From JBKPCD01 sp046727175 (GTDB lineage: Bacteria > Acidobacteriota > Vicinamibacteria > Vicinamibacterales > 2-12-FULL-66-21): a stretch of 31,704 nucleotides of DNA. Within the stretch, counting starts at the first letter, position 1, and every line of letters begins with the position of its first letter. This document shows, in pieces, positions 7,683 through 15,590 of this stretch. The stretch covers positions 1 to 31,704 of the forward strand of contig JBKPCD010000296.1 of the NCBI GenBank assembly GCA_046727175.1, written 5' to 3'. The notes under the pieces are model-generated. The model was not told where the DNA came from, searched no databases, and worked only from the letters and a program-made list of their open reading frames with translations. The translations under genes and the position numbers were made by a program.

Positions 7683-8960
7683 ATGACACACGCGCAGGCA
7701 GAACCCCTTCCTCGTCGAGGTCTCACGCTCACACAACAGATTTTCGTCGGCCTGGCGATTGGCATTGTCGCCGGCTGGTTCGTCAGCGAGTACAATCCCG
7801 CCGCCGCCCGGTACTTCCGCCCATTCAGCCAGCTGTTCCTTCGCCTGATCAAGATGATCATCGCACCGCTGATCTTCGCGACGTTGGTGGCCGGGATTGC
7901 CGGCGCCGGACATGTGAAGGTCGTCGGCCGAATGGGCTTTCGCGCGATCGTCTACTTCGAGATCGTCACGACGCTGGCGTTGATCATCGGCCTGGCGGCC
8001 GTCAACGTCATGAAGCCCGGCGTCGGCGTCAATCTTCCGACGACCAAGAGCACTGAGATTTCGGCGACCGCTCAAACCTGGGACCAGATCCTGTTGCACG
8101 TCGTGCCCGAATCGGTCATCAAGGCCATGGCCGACGGCGACGTCCTCGAGATCGTTGTCTTCAGCATCCTGTTCGCGATTGCGCTCGGGATGATCGGCGA
8201 GAAAGGCCGGCCGGTCGTCGTCTGGTGCGAAGCGGTTGCCGAGACAATGTTCAAGTTCACGAACATTGTCATGCACTATGCGCCGATCGGTGTCGGCGCC
8301 GCCATCGCGTACACGGTCGGGCATGGCGGGCTTCGCGTGCTGTGGAATCTCGCGTGGCTCGTCGCCACCCTCTATCTGGCGCTGACGCTTTTCATTCTCA
8401 TCGTGCTCCTTCCCGTCGCGCTGACATTCCGCGTCCCGATCCGCAAGTTCATCAAGGCGGTGAAGGAGCCTGCGGTGATTGCGTTCTCGACGACATCGAG
8501 CGAAGCCGCGCTGCCGAGAGCGATGGAGGTCGTCGAGCGGCTTGGCGTCCCGCGCCGCATCGTCGCATTCGTGCTGCCGCTCGGATACAGTTTCAATCTC
8601 GATGGCACGACGCTGTATCTGTCGCTCGCGTCGGTCTTCGTCGCGCAGGCCGCCGGCGTTCAGCTCACGGTCGGCCAGCAGATCACGATGCTGCTGACGC
8701 TGATGCTGACGAGCAAGGGAGTCGCTGGCGTACCCCGCGCATCGCTCGTGATTCTCGCCGGCACATTGGCCAGCTATAACCTGCCGCTCGAAGGCGTCAC
8801 GCTCATCCTCGGCGTCGACGAGCTCATGGACATGGCGCGGACGATGGTGAACGTGATTGGCAACTGCCTGGCGACCGTGGTGGTCGCGAAGTGGGAAGGG
8901 GAATTTTCCGAAGCGAGCGATCGCGAGCTCGAGCTCGCCGCGGCCAGTGGCGAGATCTGA
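7683..8960 (+). CDS. Dicarboxylate/amino acid:cation symporter (DAACS / SLC1 family)
   Basis: A protein of 425 residues, the usual length for DctA/GltP-type carriers, which take up C4-dicarboxylates or glutamate/aspartate with Na+ or H+ across the inner membrane. Family landmarks are present in order: LRLIKMIIAPLIFATLVAGI in helix 2-3; the serine-rich hairpin loop FSTTSSEAALPRAME; GYSFNLDGTTLYLSLA in helix 7 (NLDGT as in DctA, against NMDGT in many glutamate carriers); LTSKGVAGVPRAS in hairpin 2; and VNVIGNCLATVVVAKWEGEF in helix 8. NLDGT and the helix-8 sequence favour dicarboxylates, but this is inference. GGAGG about ten bases before the ATG supports the start. A long antisense frame over this gene is a composition artefact. 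Confidence 0.92.
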   Translation: MTHAQAEPLPRRGLTLTQQIFVGLAIGIVAGWFVSEYNPAAARYFRPFSQLFLRLIKMIIAPLIFATLVAGIAGAGHVKVVGRMGFRAIVYFEIVTTLALIIGLAAVNVMKPGVGVNLPTTKSTEISATAQTWDQILLHVVPESVIKAMADGDVLEIVVFSILFAIALGMIGEKGRPVVVWCEAVAETMFKFTNIVMHYAPIGVGAAIAYTVGHGGLRVLWNLAWLVATLYLALTLFILIVLLPVALTFRVPIRKFIKAVKEPAVIAFSTTSSEAALPRAMEVVERLGVPRRIVAFVLPLGYSFNLDGTTLYLSLASVFVAQAAGVQLTVGQQITMLLTLMLTSKGVAGVPRASLVILAGTLASYNLPLEGVTLILGVDELMDMARTMVNVIGNCLATVVVAKWEGEFSEASDRELELAAASGEI

Positions 8961-8973
8961 CGATTTCGACACC

Positions 8974-9010
8974 AACTTCGAACTTCGTACTTCTTACTTC
9001 GGACTTTCGG
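8974..9010. repeat. Degenerate ACTTCG word repeat spanning the end of the CNNM-type gene
   Basis: The words AACTTCG, AACTTCG, TACTTC, TTACTTC and GGACTTTCGG follow each other with a spacing of about 7-8 bases. The repeat runs through the minus-strand stop codon at 8994-8996 and supplies the last residues (ESPK) of that protein. It lies between two convergent genes. Confidence 0.6.
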
Positions 9011-10292
9011 TGAGCGTGACAGCGCATTCGTCGACGCCATGCCCCTTGACTGCGGTGACTTCGAACACGAGTCGATCGTACCGGACCACGTCGCCGACTC
9101 TCGGCGGGCGGCCGAGCAGCATGAGAATCAATCCGCTGACACTGTCGACCTCTGCGTGCTCGAGCTCGAGATCGAATTCGCTTCCGAGCTCGTCGATGCG
9201 CATCGTGCCGCGCACGCGCAAGCGGCCGTCTGAATCCCGGTAGGCGGCCGGCGCGTCTCTCGGGCCTTCATCGATCTCGCCGATGACCTCTTCGAAGAGA
9301 TCCTCCAGTGTCACGATTCCCGATGTGCCACCGTGTTCATCGATGACGATCACCATCTGCGTTCTTTCCCGGCGCATGGTGGACAGCACGCTGTCGAGCG
9401 GTGCAGTCTCGGGCACGAGCGGCAGCGGACGCGCGTGTGCAGCGCCGATGGTTTCGCGGCTGATGAGAAGCCGCAGCAAGTCCTTGATGTGGATCATGCC
9501 GACGATGTGGTCGAGATCGTTCTCCATGATTGGATAACGCGTGTGCGGCGAATGGCCGATCAACTCACGAAGTTGATCCGGACCGGTGCCGACGGGAATC
9601 CCGGTGATCCGGACGCGAGGCACCATGACCTCGCCGGCAGTGAGGTCGCCGAACTCGAAGAGCTCCTGGAGCATCTTCCCCGACTCGGCACGGATCGCGC
9701 CGAGCTCCTCGCTCTCCTGGACGATCAACTGCAACTCCTCCGACGTGTAGTACTGCTCCGCGGTCTGCACCTGACGGTTCACGCCAAGGAGCTTGAGCAC
9801 GGCGTTGCCGGCCTCGTTCAGCGCGACGACGAGAGGAAAGACTATGGTCTTGACCCACAGGATCACCGGCGTGATCCACAGCACCATGCGCTCGGCCTGC
9901 TGAAGCGCGAGCGACTTCGGAACCATCTCGCCGATGACGATGTGGAAATAGGTGAGGATTGCGATGGCGACAGCGCTCGCCAGACCGTGCGAGAGGAGCC
10001 AGGCGGGCGCGCCGGTCCGGCCAATCTGCTGATAGATGGCGTCGGCCAGCACGTGCTCCCCATACATACCGAGCCCGAGGCTGGCGGCGGTGATCCCGAG
10101 CTGCGCGGTGGCGATGTACCGATCCTGCTTGCGGGGATCTCGGAGCACCGCCTGAACGGCGCGCGCAAGTCGATGGCCTCGTGCAGCGCGCGCATCGATT
10201 GCCGCACGCGGAGCGCCGACGATGGCGAACTCCGCGGCCACGAACACGCCGTTCAGGAGAATCAGCCCCGAGATGATGAGAAACGCGGTCAC
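8994..10292 (-). CDS. CNNM/CorC-type membrane protein (DUF21, CBS pair, CorC/HlyC domain), downstream copy
   Basis: A protein of 432 residues. The DUF21 transmembrane domain covers about 1-190 (ISGLILLNGVFVAAEFAIVGAPRAAIDARAARG, YIATAQLGITAASLGLGMYGE, IGEMVPKSLALQQAERM). Two CBS modules follow at about 205-330 (VMVPRVRITGIPV, YPIMENDLDHIVGMIHIKDLL, MVIVIDEHGGTSGIVTLEDLFEEVIGEI), then a CorC/HlyC C-terminal domain (about 345-428). The annotated name 'hemolysin' is historical; characterised relatives act in Mg2+/Co2+ homeostasis, probably efflux. It starts with GTG at 10292, overlapping the upstream gene's stop as GTGA, so the two are coupled. The last codons lie in a simple repeat. Confidence 0.93.
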   Translation of the reverse strand: MTAFLIISGLILLNGVFVAAEFAIVGAPRAAIDARAARGHRLARAVQAVLRDPRKQDRYIATAQLGITAASLGLGMYGEHVLADAIYQQIGRTGAPAWLLSHGLASAVAIAILTYFHIVIGEMVPKSLALQQAERMVLWITPVILWVKTIVFPLVVALNEAGNAVLKLLGVNRQVQTAEQYYTSEELQLIVQESEELGAIRAESGKMLQELFEFGDLTAGEVMVPRVRITGIPVGTGPDQLRELIGHSPHTRYPIMENDLDHIVGMIHIKDLLRLLISRETIGAAHARPLPLVPETAPLDSVLSTMRRERTQMVIVIDEHGGTSGIVTLEDLFEEVIGEIDEGPRDAPAAYRDSDGRLRVRGTMRIDELGSEFDLELEHAEVDSVSGLILMLLGRPPRVGDVVRYDRLVFEVTAVKGHGVDECAVTLTESPK

Positions 10293-11599
10293 GCCGCTTC
10301 ACCCGCTGGCGGCCGCGCGGCGCCAACGATTACGGATGTGACCATGCCAGCGTCGACCGACTCGATTTCGATGTCGACACCGTTGATCGTTACGCACTCG
10401 CCGGCCTCGGGGACTCGTCCCAATCGGGACAGTACGCGGAACGCGACGGTATCGCTGCTGGGACGCCAGCCTGGCAGCAAGTGGGCAACCTGATCGACAC
10501 GCAGCGACCCGGGCAACCGAACGCGCCCGTCGGCGAGAAGAATCGGACGAAGCTGCGTCGTCTTGAACTCGTCGGAGACACCCCCGAGCAATTCGGCGAC
10601 GACATCCTCTAGCGTGATAAGCCCGGCTACCTGCCCCTGATCGTCCCCGACGAGGGCTTGATGACTGCGTCGTTCGCGCAGGAACGACAAGAGTCGATCG
10701 GCAGCCATGCTGTCCCGCACGCGAACGATTGGCCTCAACAAACGCCGGAGCGACGTCTCCTTGTGTCCGCTGATGTAGTCGAGGACGACGTCCTTCGTGT
10801 GGAGGATGCCGATCACGTTGTTCCACGAGCGTCGATACACGGGCAATCGTGAGTACGGGCTCGTCGCGACGAGCTTCAGCACTTCCTCTAATGGCGTAGA
10901 GGTTTCGACGCCGACGAGACGCGCGCGCGGAACCATCAGCTCGCGCGCGGTCCGCAACCCGAGCCGCAGCGCCCGGTGCAACCGCACTTGTTCCTGCGGC
11001 TCCAGGAGCCCGCCGTCACGGCTTTCGGCGATCAGCAGCTCGATTTCTTCCGGCGAATGAACGTGGCGATGTCCGGTGGTCGGCACCCGAAGAAGCTTCA
11101 GGATCAGGATGCCGCTGCCGTTCAACAACGCGATGGACCAGGCGAATGCCCGCAGCGACCACTGCATCGGAAGGATGGTCCACAACGCCGCGCGCGTCGG
11201 ATCCTGCAGCGCGAACGATTTCGGGACGAGCTCGCCGAGGATCATGGCGAGGATCGTGAGCGCCAGCAGCACGATTACGGCAGCCATCGACACCGCTGCT
11301 TCGAGATCGATGTACGCGCTCCGCGCGATGATAGGCGCGAGCCGTGGCGCAAGCGTGGCCTGACCGTACGCGCCGAGAATCAGGCTGGACAGCGTGATGC
11401 CGACCTGCGACGCGGCGATGTATCTGTCGAGGGCGCGGGGATTTTCGATGACCGGCAGGATGCGCGCAGCGAGCGTGTTGCCGTCCTCGGCAAGGCGACG
11501 CAGCCGGCTGCGCCGCGCGCCGACCGCAGCGAACTCCGCCGAGACATACAGCGCCGTCAGCAGGATCAACAGAACAATGATCGCCGCCGCCTGGAGCAT
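10289..11599 (-). CDS. CNNM/CorC-type membrane protein (DUF21, CBS pair, CorC/HlyC domain), upstream copy
   Basis: A protein of 436 residues with the same domain order as its downstream neighbour: DUF21 (AAIIVLLILLTALYVSAEFAAVG, YIAASQVGITLSSLILGAYGQ, ILGELVPKSFALQDP), CBS pair (LMVPRARLVGVETS, SRLPVYRRSWNNVIGILHTKDVV, QALVGDDQGQVAGLITLEDVVAELLGG) and the CorC/HlyC domain (VRLPGSLRVDQVAHLLPGW onward). It differs in sequence along its whole length, so this is an old tandem duplication, not a recent one. Paired genes of this family are common and may form heteromers, which is inference. Its ATG at 11599 is the first of the operon, so the promoter must lie in or beyond the adjoining AGTCGGC repeat block. 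Confidence 0.93.
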   Translation of the reverse strand: MLQAAAIIVLLILLTALYVSAEFAAVGARRSRLRRLAEDGNTLAARILPVIENPRALDRYIAASQVGITLSSLILGAYGQATLAPRLAPIIARSAYIDLEAAVSMAAVIVLLALTILAMILGELVPKSFALQDPTRAALWTILPMQWSLRAFAWSIALLNGSGILILKLLRVPTTGHRHVHSPEEIELLIAESRDGGLLEPQEQVRLHRALRLGLRTARELMVPRARLVGVETSTPLEEVLKLVATSPYSRLPVYRRSWNNVIGILHTKDVVLDYISGHKETSLRRLLRPIVRVRDSMAADRLLSFLRERRSHQALVGDDQGQVAGLITLEDVVAELLGGVSDEFKTTQLRPILLADGRVRLPGSLRVDQVAHLLPGWRPSSDTVAFRVLSRLGRVPEAGECVTINGVDIEIESVDAGMVTSVIVGAARPPAGEAA

Positions 11600-11616
11600 G
11601 TGGCGCGATCGTATAT

Positions 11617-11728
11617 CAGTCGACAGTCGGTAGTCGCTAGTCTCCAGTCACAGTCGGCAATCACCGTCGGCAGGCTCAGTCGGCAGCTTCAGTCGTCAGT
11701 CTCAGTCGTCAGTCGACGTCCGAGTCAA
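11617..11728. repeat. Degenerate CAGTCG/GGCAGTC word repeat (left block)
   Basis: About 110 bases made almost wholly of variants of CAGTCGGCAG and CAGTCGTCAGT with irregular spacing. It lies directly upstream of the CNNM-type operon start at 11599. The right-hand block at 11840-12005 carries the reverse complement of the same words, so the two could pair into a long imperfect hairpin. The stretch between them (11729-11839) has no recognisable gene. Confidence 0.8.
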
Positions 11729-11839
11729 GTCGATGAGCTTGAATCCCCGGCGGTTTGCACGCGACTCCGGCGGCGAGCGATTCGAACCACCGAGCCCTGC
11801 ATGACGACGACCAAGACGCCGCTGACTCTTACGGCCGAA

Positions 11840-12005
11840 CTGACTGCCGCTTGCCGACTGCCGATCAGGACTGGCGACCGACTGCCGACCGTGGCTGGCG
11901 ACCGACTGCCGACCATGACTGGCGACCGACTGCCGACTGGCGACTGAGACCCGCGACTGAGACTGCCGACTGTGACCAGAGACTCGCGATTGACGACTGG
12001 CGAGT
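11840..12005. repeat. Degenerate GACTGCCGACTG word repeat with 24-bp periodic core (right block)
   Basis: Built from GACTGCCGACTG-type words, the reverse complement of the left block. Its core is a true tandem repeat: CTGGCGACCGACTGCCGACC starts at 11871 and 11895 and, with the last bases changed, at 11919 (period 24). The block ends two bases before the stop codon of the ADOP permease at 12008. No promoter or coding sequence is supported in the 408 bases between 11600 and 12007. Confidence 0.8.
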
Positions 12006-12007
12006 GT

Positions 12008-14443
12008 TCATTCCACCCGTAGGGCGATGACCGGGTCCACCCGCGTCGCTCGCCGTCCGGGCAAGTAGCTCGCCGCGATCGCGACCAGGCCAAGCATGCC
12101 AGCCACGCTCGCAAACGTCACGGGATCGGTCGGACGAACCTCGAACAGCAGACCGGACATGAGCCTCGTCAACATCAAGGCCCCGCTGCCGCCTAGAACG
12201 ATGCCGGCGATCGCGAGCGACATCGCCTGACGGACCACCATTTTCAGAACGTCGTTGTGCTGCGCGCCGAGCGCCATGCGAATACCGATCTCCTGAGCCC
12301 GCTGCGACACGCTGTAGGCGATGACGCCGTAAATGCCCACCGCCGCGAGAATCAACGCGGCAATGGCGAAGATCGACAGCAGCAGCATCGTGAGTCGACG
12401 TTGTGCCACCGAATTCGAGACCACTTCGTCCATCGTGGTCACGCCGGCGACGACGAGATCGGGATCCATTTGCCGCACCAGCCCGACGATGGCTTTCGCG
12501 ATCAGGCTCGTATCGGCCGCCTGCCCCGAGCCAGGTCGAGCGCCCGTCCGGACGGCGAGTGTCATCGACCCATACGGGTTGCGCGCGTAGGGCCAGTACG
12601 TCATTGCCCGGGTCTCGACGTCCAGACCGACGTGCTTGACGTCGCCAACCACGCCAATGATTTCATCTTCGACGCCGTCCCACGCGATCAGCACTCGCTT
12701 TCCGATCGGATCTTCGTCGGGCCAGAACTTCCGGGCCATGGTTTCGTTGATGACGACTCGCCCTTTTGCGTCGGCGGGATCGTTCTCGTTGAACAACCGT
12801 CCTCGAACGAGCGGCACCCCCATAGCGTCGAGATAGTTGTTCGCCATCACGCGGACGTCGGTCACCGGTTCCTGGCCGAGCGGCGGCTTCGGCCTGCCAA
12901 TGATCTCCATCGACGTTGCCGCGCCGAGACCGGTCAAAGGCAGGAAGCTGACCGCGCCGGAGGCCTTCACGCCCGGCAACGCACCGATCTGCTCGTAGAG
13001 TCGCGCGAAGAACTGACTGCGCTGACTTCCATTCCCGTATCGCGTGGCAGGCAGCGAGACGCGCATCGTGACGGTCCTCGCGGGATCGAATCCAGGATTC
13101 ACGTCGAGCAGATGCCCGAAGCTGCGCAGCGACAGTCCTGCCGCGACGAGCAAAATCAACGCGAGCGCGATTTCGGCGACGACGAACGCGGCGCGCGCGC
13201 GTCGCCCGCCGGCAGCCGACCCGGTGCGACCGCCTTCCTTCAACGCATCCGTGAGCCTCTCGCCCGATGCCGTGAGCGCCGGGACAATGGCGAACAGCGT
13301 ACCGCTCACCAGCGATGCGGCCACGGTGAACGTGAGCACCCATCCGTCGATTCCGACGAGCTCGAGGCGCTGAACCGGCAGTCGCTCCGCGATGACAGTC
13401 CGCAGGAGCTCGACGGCCCACCACGCCAGCAGCAGACCGCACAGTCCGCCCGCGACTGACAGCACGACACCCTCAGCCAGCAGCTGCCGAATCAGACGCG
13501 ATCGTCCGGCGCCGAGCGCAGCTCGCACGGCGAGCTCACGCTGCCGCGATGTCGCGCGAGCGAGGATCAGATTCGCGACGTTTGCACACGCAATCAGCAG
13601 GACGAACGCCACGGCGCCGGTGAGCACCATCAGCGCGGGCCTCACATCGCCGGTCAACTCCTCGCGAAGATCGACCACGCGCGCGGTCCATCCGGTGTTG
13701 AATGCGGGGAACATTCTCGTCAGCTCAGCCGCGACACGTGTCATGTCGGCTTGCGCCTGCTGAACGGTGACCCCAGGCCTCAACCTGCCGACGACCATGA
13801 GCGATCGTCCCCGCGGCGTCCGCGATTGCGCCGTGAACCCGATTGGCCGCCAGACATCGACTGTCCTGTCGAGAAACGAAAAGCCGGGCGGCATGACGCC
13901 GAGGACAGTGTAGGGAGCGCCGTCGATGATTAGCGGGCGCTCTAGAATCGTGTGGTCCGCCTCGAACCGCCGCTTCCAGAGGCGATCGCTGATGATCGCC
14001 ACGCGTGAATCTGGCTGATTTTCATCGGACGTGAAGCTGCGGCCGAGCGCGGGTCGCACGCCGAGAATTTCGAAAAACCTCGCGGACACCAATTGCGTTT
14101 GGAGCTCCTCGGGATCGCCGCCGCCCGTCACCGTGATATTGAACGTGATGGTCACCGCGGCGATGTCTTCGAACACCTGATTCATCTCGCGCCAGTGCAG
14201 AAAGTTGGCTGGCGCGACGACGTTGCTCTTTCGATCGCGCGGCACGTTGTGCTCCCAGATGACGGCCAGGCGATCGGCGTCCTGGTAGGGCAGCGGCTGG
14301 AGCAGCAGCGTGTTGATGACGCTGAAGATTGCGGTGTTTGCGCCAATCCCGATTGTCAGCGCGGTGATTGCAATGAGAGCGACCAGCGGCGCGCGTAGCA
14401 GCAATCGCGCGCCGTACTGCAGGTCGTGGAGGAGAGTGCGCAT
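12008..14443 (-). CDS. ADOP-family ABC transporter permease (duplicated MacB_PCD/FtsX)
   Basis: A protein of 811 residues, full length for acidobacterial duplicated orphan permeases. The first half has an N-terminal helix (LVALIAITALTIGIGANTAIFS), a MacB-type extracytoplasmic domain and an FtsX helix block (VRPALMVLTGAVAFVLLIACANVANLILARATSRQRELAVRAALGAG). The second half repeats this order after about residue 420, ending with VSQRAQEIGIRMALGAQ, helices and a terminal RATRVDPVIALRVE. No ATPase gene is adjacent, hence 'orphan'. The role is probably export or mechanotransmission in the envelope; the substrate is unknown. The short cytoplasmic leader and PadR gene that often accompany this family are absent here. 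The ATG at 14443 abuts a repeat and lacks a visible ribosome binding site. Confidence 0.92.
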   Translation of the reverse strand: MRTLLHDLQYGARLLLRAPLVALIAITALTIGIGANTAIFSVINTLLLQPLPYQDADRLAVIWEHNVPRDRKSNVVAPANFLHWREMNQVFEDIAAVTITFNITVTGGGDPEELQTQLVSARFFEILGVRPALGRSFTSDENQPDSRVAIISDRLWKRRFEADHTILERPLIIDGAPYTVLGVMPPGFSFLDRTVDVWRPIGFTAQSRTPRGRSLMVVGRLRPGVTVQQAQADMTRVAAELTRMFPAFNTGWTARVVDLREELTGDVRPALMVLTGAVAFVLLIACANVANLILARATSRQRELAVRAALGAGRSRLIRQLLAEGVVLSVAGGLCGLLLAWWAVELLRTVIAERLPVQRLELVGIDGWVLTFTVAASLVSGTLFAIVPALTASGERLTDALKEGGRTGSAAGGRRARAAFVVAEIALALILLVAAGLSLRSFGHLLDVNPGFDPARTVTMRVSLPATRYGNGSQRSQFFARLYEQIGALPGVKASGAVSFLPLTGLGAATSMEIIGRPKPPLGQEPVTDVRVMANNYLDAMGVPLVRGRLFNENDPADAKGRVVINETMARKFWPDEDPIGKRVLIAWDGVEDEIIGVVGDVKHVGLDVETRAMTYWPYARNPYGSMTLAVRTGARPGSGQAADTSLIAKAIVGLVRQMDPDLVVAGVTTMDEVVSNSVAQRRLTMLLLSIFAIAALILAAVGIYGVIAYSVSQRAQEIGIRMALGAQHNDVLKMVVRQAMSLAIAGIVLGGSGALMLTRLMSGLLFEVRPTDPVTFASVAGMLGLVAIAASYLPGRRATRVDPVIALRVE

Positions 14444-14450
14444 GATCGGC

Positions 14451-14604
14451 TTTAGGCTTATGGCTTTAGGCTTTGGGCCTTGCCTGTCGAAAGCGAAATG
14501 TCAGGGGGAGTGACAGACGACATTCACTGTAGATGATCCACATCGCCCAACGCCGAGGGCCCCAAGCCCCAAGCCCCACGCCTTGAGCCCAAAGCCCAAA
14601 GCCT
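14451..14604. repeat. GGCTTTGGGC-type inverted repeat element, copy 1
   Basis: One end is a run of GGCTTTAGGC/GGCTTTGGGCC words, the other a run of CCCAAGCCCC and GAGCCCAAAGCC words. The ends are reverse complements and can fold into a long imperfect hairpin around an unrelated centre. Next to the left arm is CTGTCGAAAG, which also occurs at the same place in the second copy (24609-24748). The element fills the whole spacer between the HEAT gene stop (14606) and the ADOP start (14443), separating them as transcription units. No gene lies inside. Confidence 0.75.
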
Positions 14605-14605
14605 G

Positions 14606-15589
14606 CTATTTCTCAATCGCCCCAATCGCCCACGCGGCCTGCCGCCGCACGCCGGCGTCGCGATCTTTCAACGCCGTGAGCAGCGCGCTCAGCGCACGCG
14701 AGCTTCCGATCGCGCCAAGCGCCCACGCGGCCTGTTCGCGGACGCGATTGTCCTGGTCCGCGAGCGCCCGCACCAGCGCGTCAACGGCGGCTTCGTCGTC
14801 GATCGCGCCGAGCGCCCATGCGGCCTGATGTCGGACGCCGGCAGACGCGTCGCTGAGCGCCTTGATCAGGGCTGGCACGGCGGAACGGTCGTCGATGGCG
14901 CCCAGGGCCCAGGCTGCCTGTTTACGAACGTGCTCGTCCGCATCCGCGAGCGCCTCAGCAAGTGCTGTCACCGCCCGCGAGTCGTCGAGTGCGCCGAGCG
15001 CCCATGCAGACTGGCGGCGCACACGGGCGTCCGCGTCCTTGACCGCGGCGATGAGCGCGGGAACTGCGGCACGATCGTCGATCGCGCCAAGCGCCCACGC
15101 GGCCTGCTCGCGCACGGGCGCTTCGCGATCGCGCGCAACCTCGATCAGCGAGTTTACGGCGCGCGGATCATCGAGCGCACCAAGCGCCCATGCTGCATTC
15201 CGACGCGCAATCCACACCGGCTGTCGCAGTGCGGCGACCAGCGGATCGAACGCGCGCGAGCCGATTGCGACGAGCGCGGCCGCGGCCTGTTGCCCGGGAC
15301 TGGTGGGGTCGTCCGGGTTGCCGCGCCACGATCGCCGGTTGCAGACGGTTTGCTCGACCGGGGATGCATCGGAGAGCAGTGCGATCAGCGGCTCGATCGC
15401 CGTGACCGCATCGTCACCGAGCTCACGCAGCTCGCACGCTGCCTGGGCCCGAACAACAGGGTCATCGGCGCGCAACTGCGAAATGAGCTTCGTTGGATCA
15501 GGCCGTTGGGTCGGCCGTGCGAGGGTTCCTCCCGTGTCGGGGAGCAGCGTCGCGACCGCTATCGCGGTGGCAAGGAGCGGCCGGGGCAT
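14606..15589 (-). CDS. Exported HEAT-repeat protein with WALGAID signature
   Basis: A protein of 327 residues with an N-terminal hydrophobic leader (LLATAIAVATLLP, then a likely cleavage near GTLARP). Two degenerate HEAT units and a spacer with a possible disulfide pair (VCNRRSWRGNPDDP) are followed by seven regular 31-residue HEAT units (about 110-327), each ending near VRxQAAWALGAIDD. HEAT solenoids bind other proteins; no catalytic residues are seen. The Trp in WALG is specific to this protein against FALG and SALG in its neighbours. It starts one base after the stop of the upstream HEAT gene, so the pair is probably co-translated. Phycobilisome-lyase-like hits (EZ-HEAT) would be expected, but there is no phycobiliprotein context. 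Confidence 0.88.
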   Translation of the reverse strand: MPRPLLATAIAVATLLPDTGGTLARPTQRPDPTKLISQLRADDPVVRAQAACELRELGDDAVTAIEPLIALLSDASPVEQTVCNRRSWRGNPDDPTSPGQQAAAALVAIGSRAFDPLVAALRQPVWIARRNAAWALGALDDPRAVNSLIEVARDREAPVREQAAWALGAIDDRAAVPALIAAVKDADARVRRQSAWALGALDDSRAVTALAEALADADEHVRKQAAWALGAIDDRSAVPALIKALSDASAGVRHQAAWALGAIDDEAAVDALVRALADQDNRVREQAAWALGAIGSSRALSALLTALKDRDAGVRRQAAWAIGAIEK

Positions 15590-15590
15590 G

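Noticed and set aside
7545..8975. 476-codon open frame antisense to the symporter gene
   Set aside because: The sense frame has all family motifs; the antisense product is rich in Arg, Asp and His without domains, as expected from high-GC codon bias.
8994..11599. Hemolysin toxin genes
   Set aside because: The hemolysin name is historical; the domains are DUF21, CBS and CorC/HlyC, which point to metal-ion homeostasis.
12257..13459. 400-codon open frame antisense to the ADOP permease
   Set aside because: Overlaps a full-length, motif-bearing gene and has low-complexity Arg/His composition.
14606..15589. Phycobilisome lyase / phycobiliprotein system
   Set aside because: EZ-type HEAT units resemble CpcE/F repeats, but there are no phycobiliproteins or photosynthesis genes; the repeats are generic.
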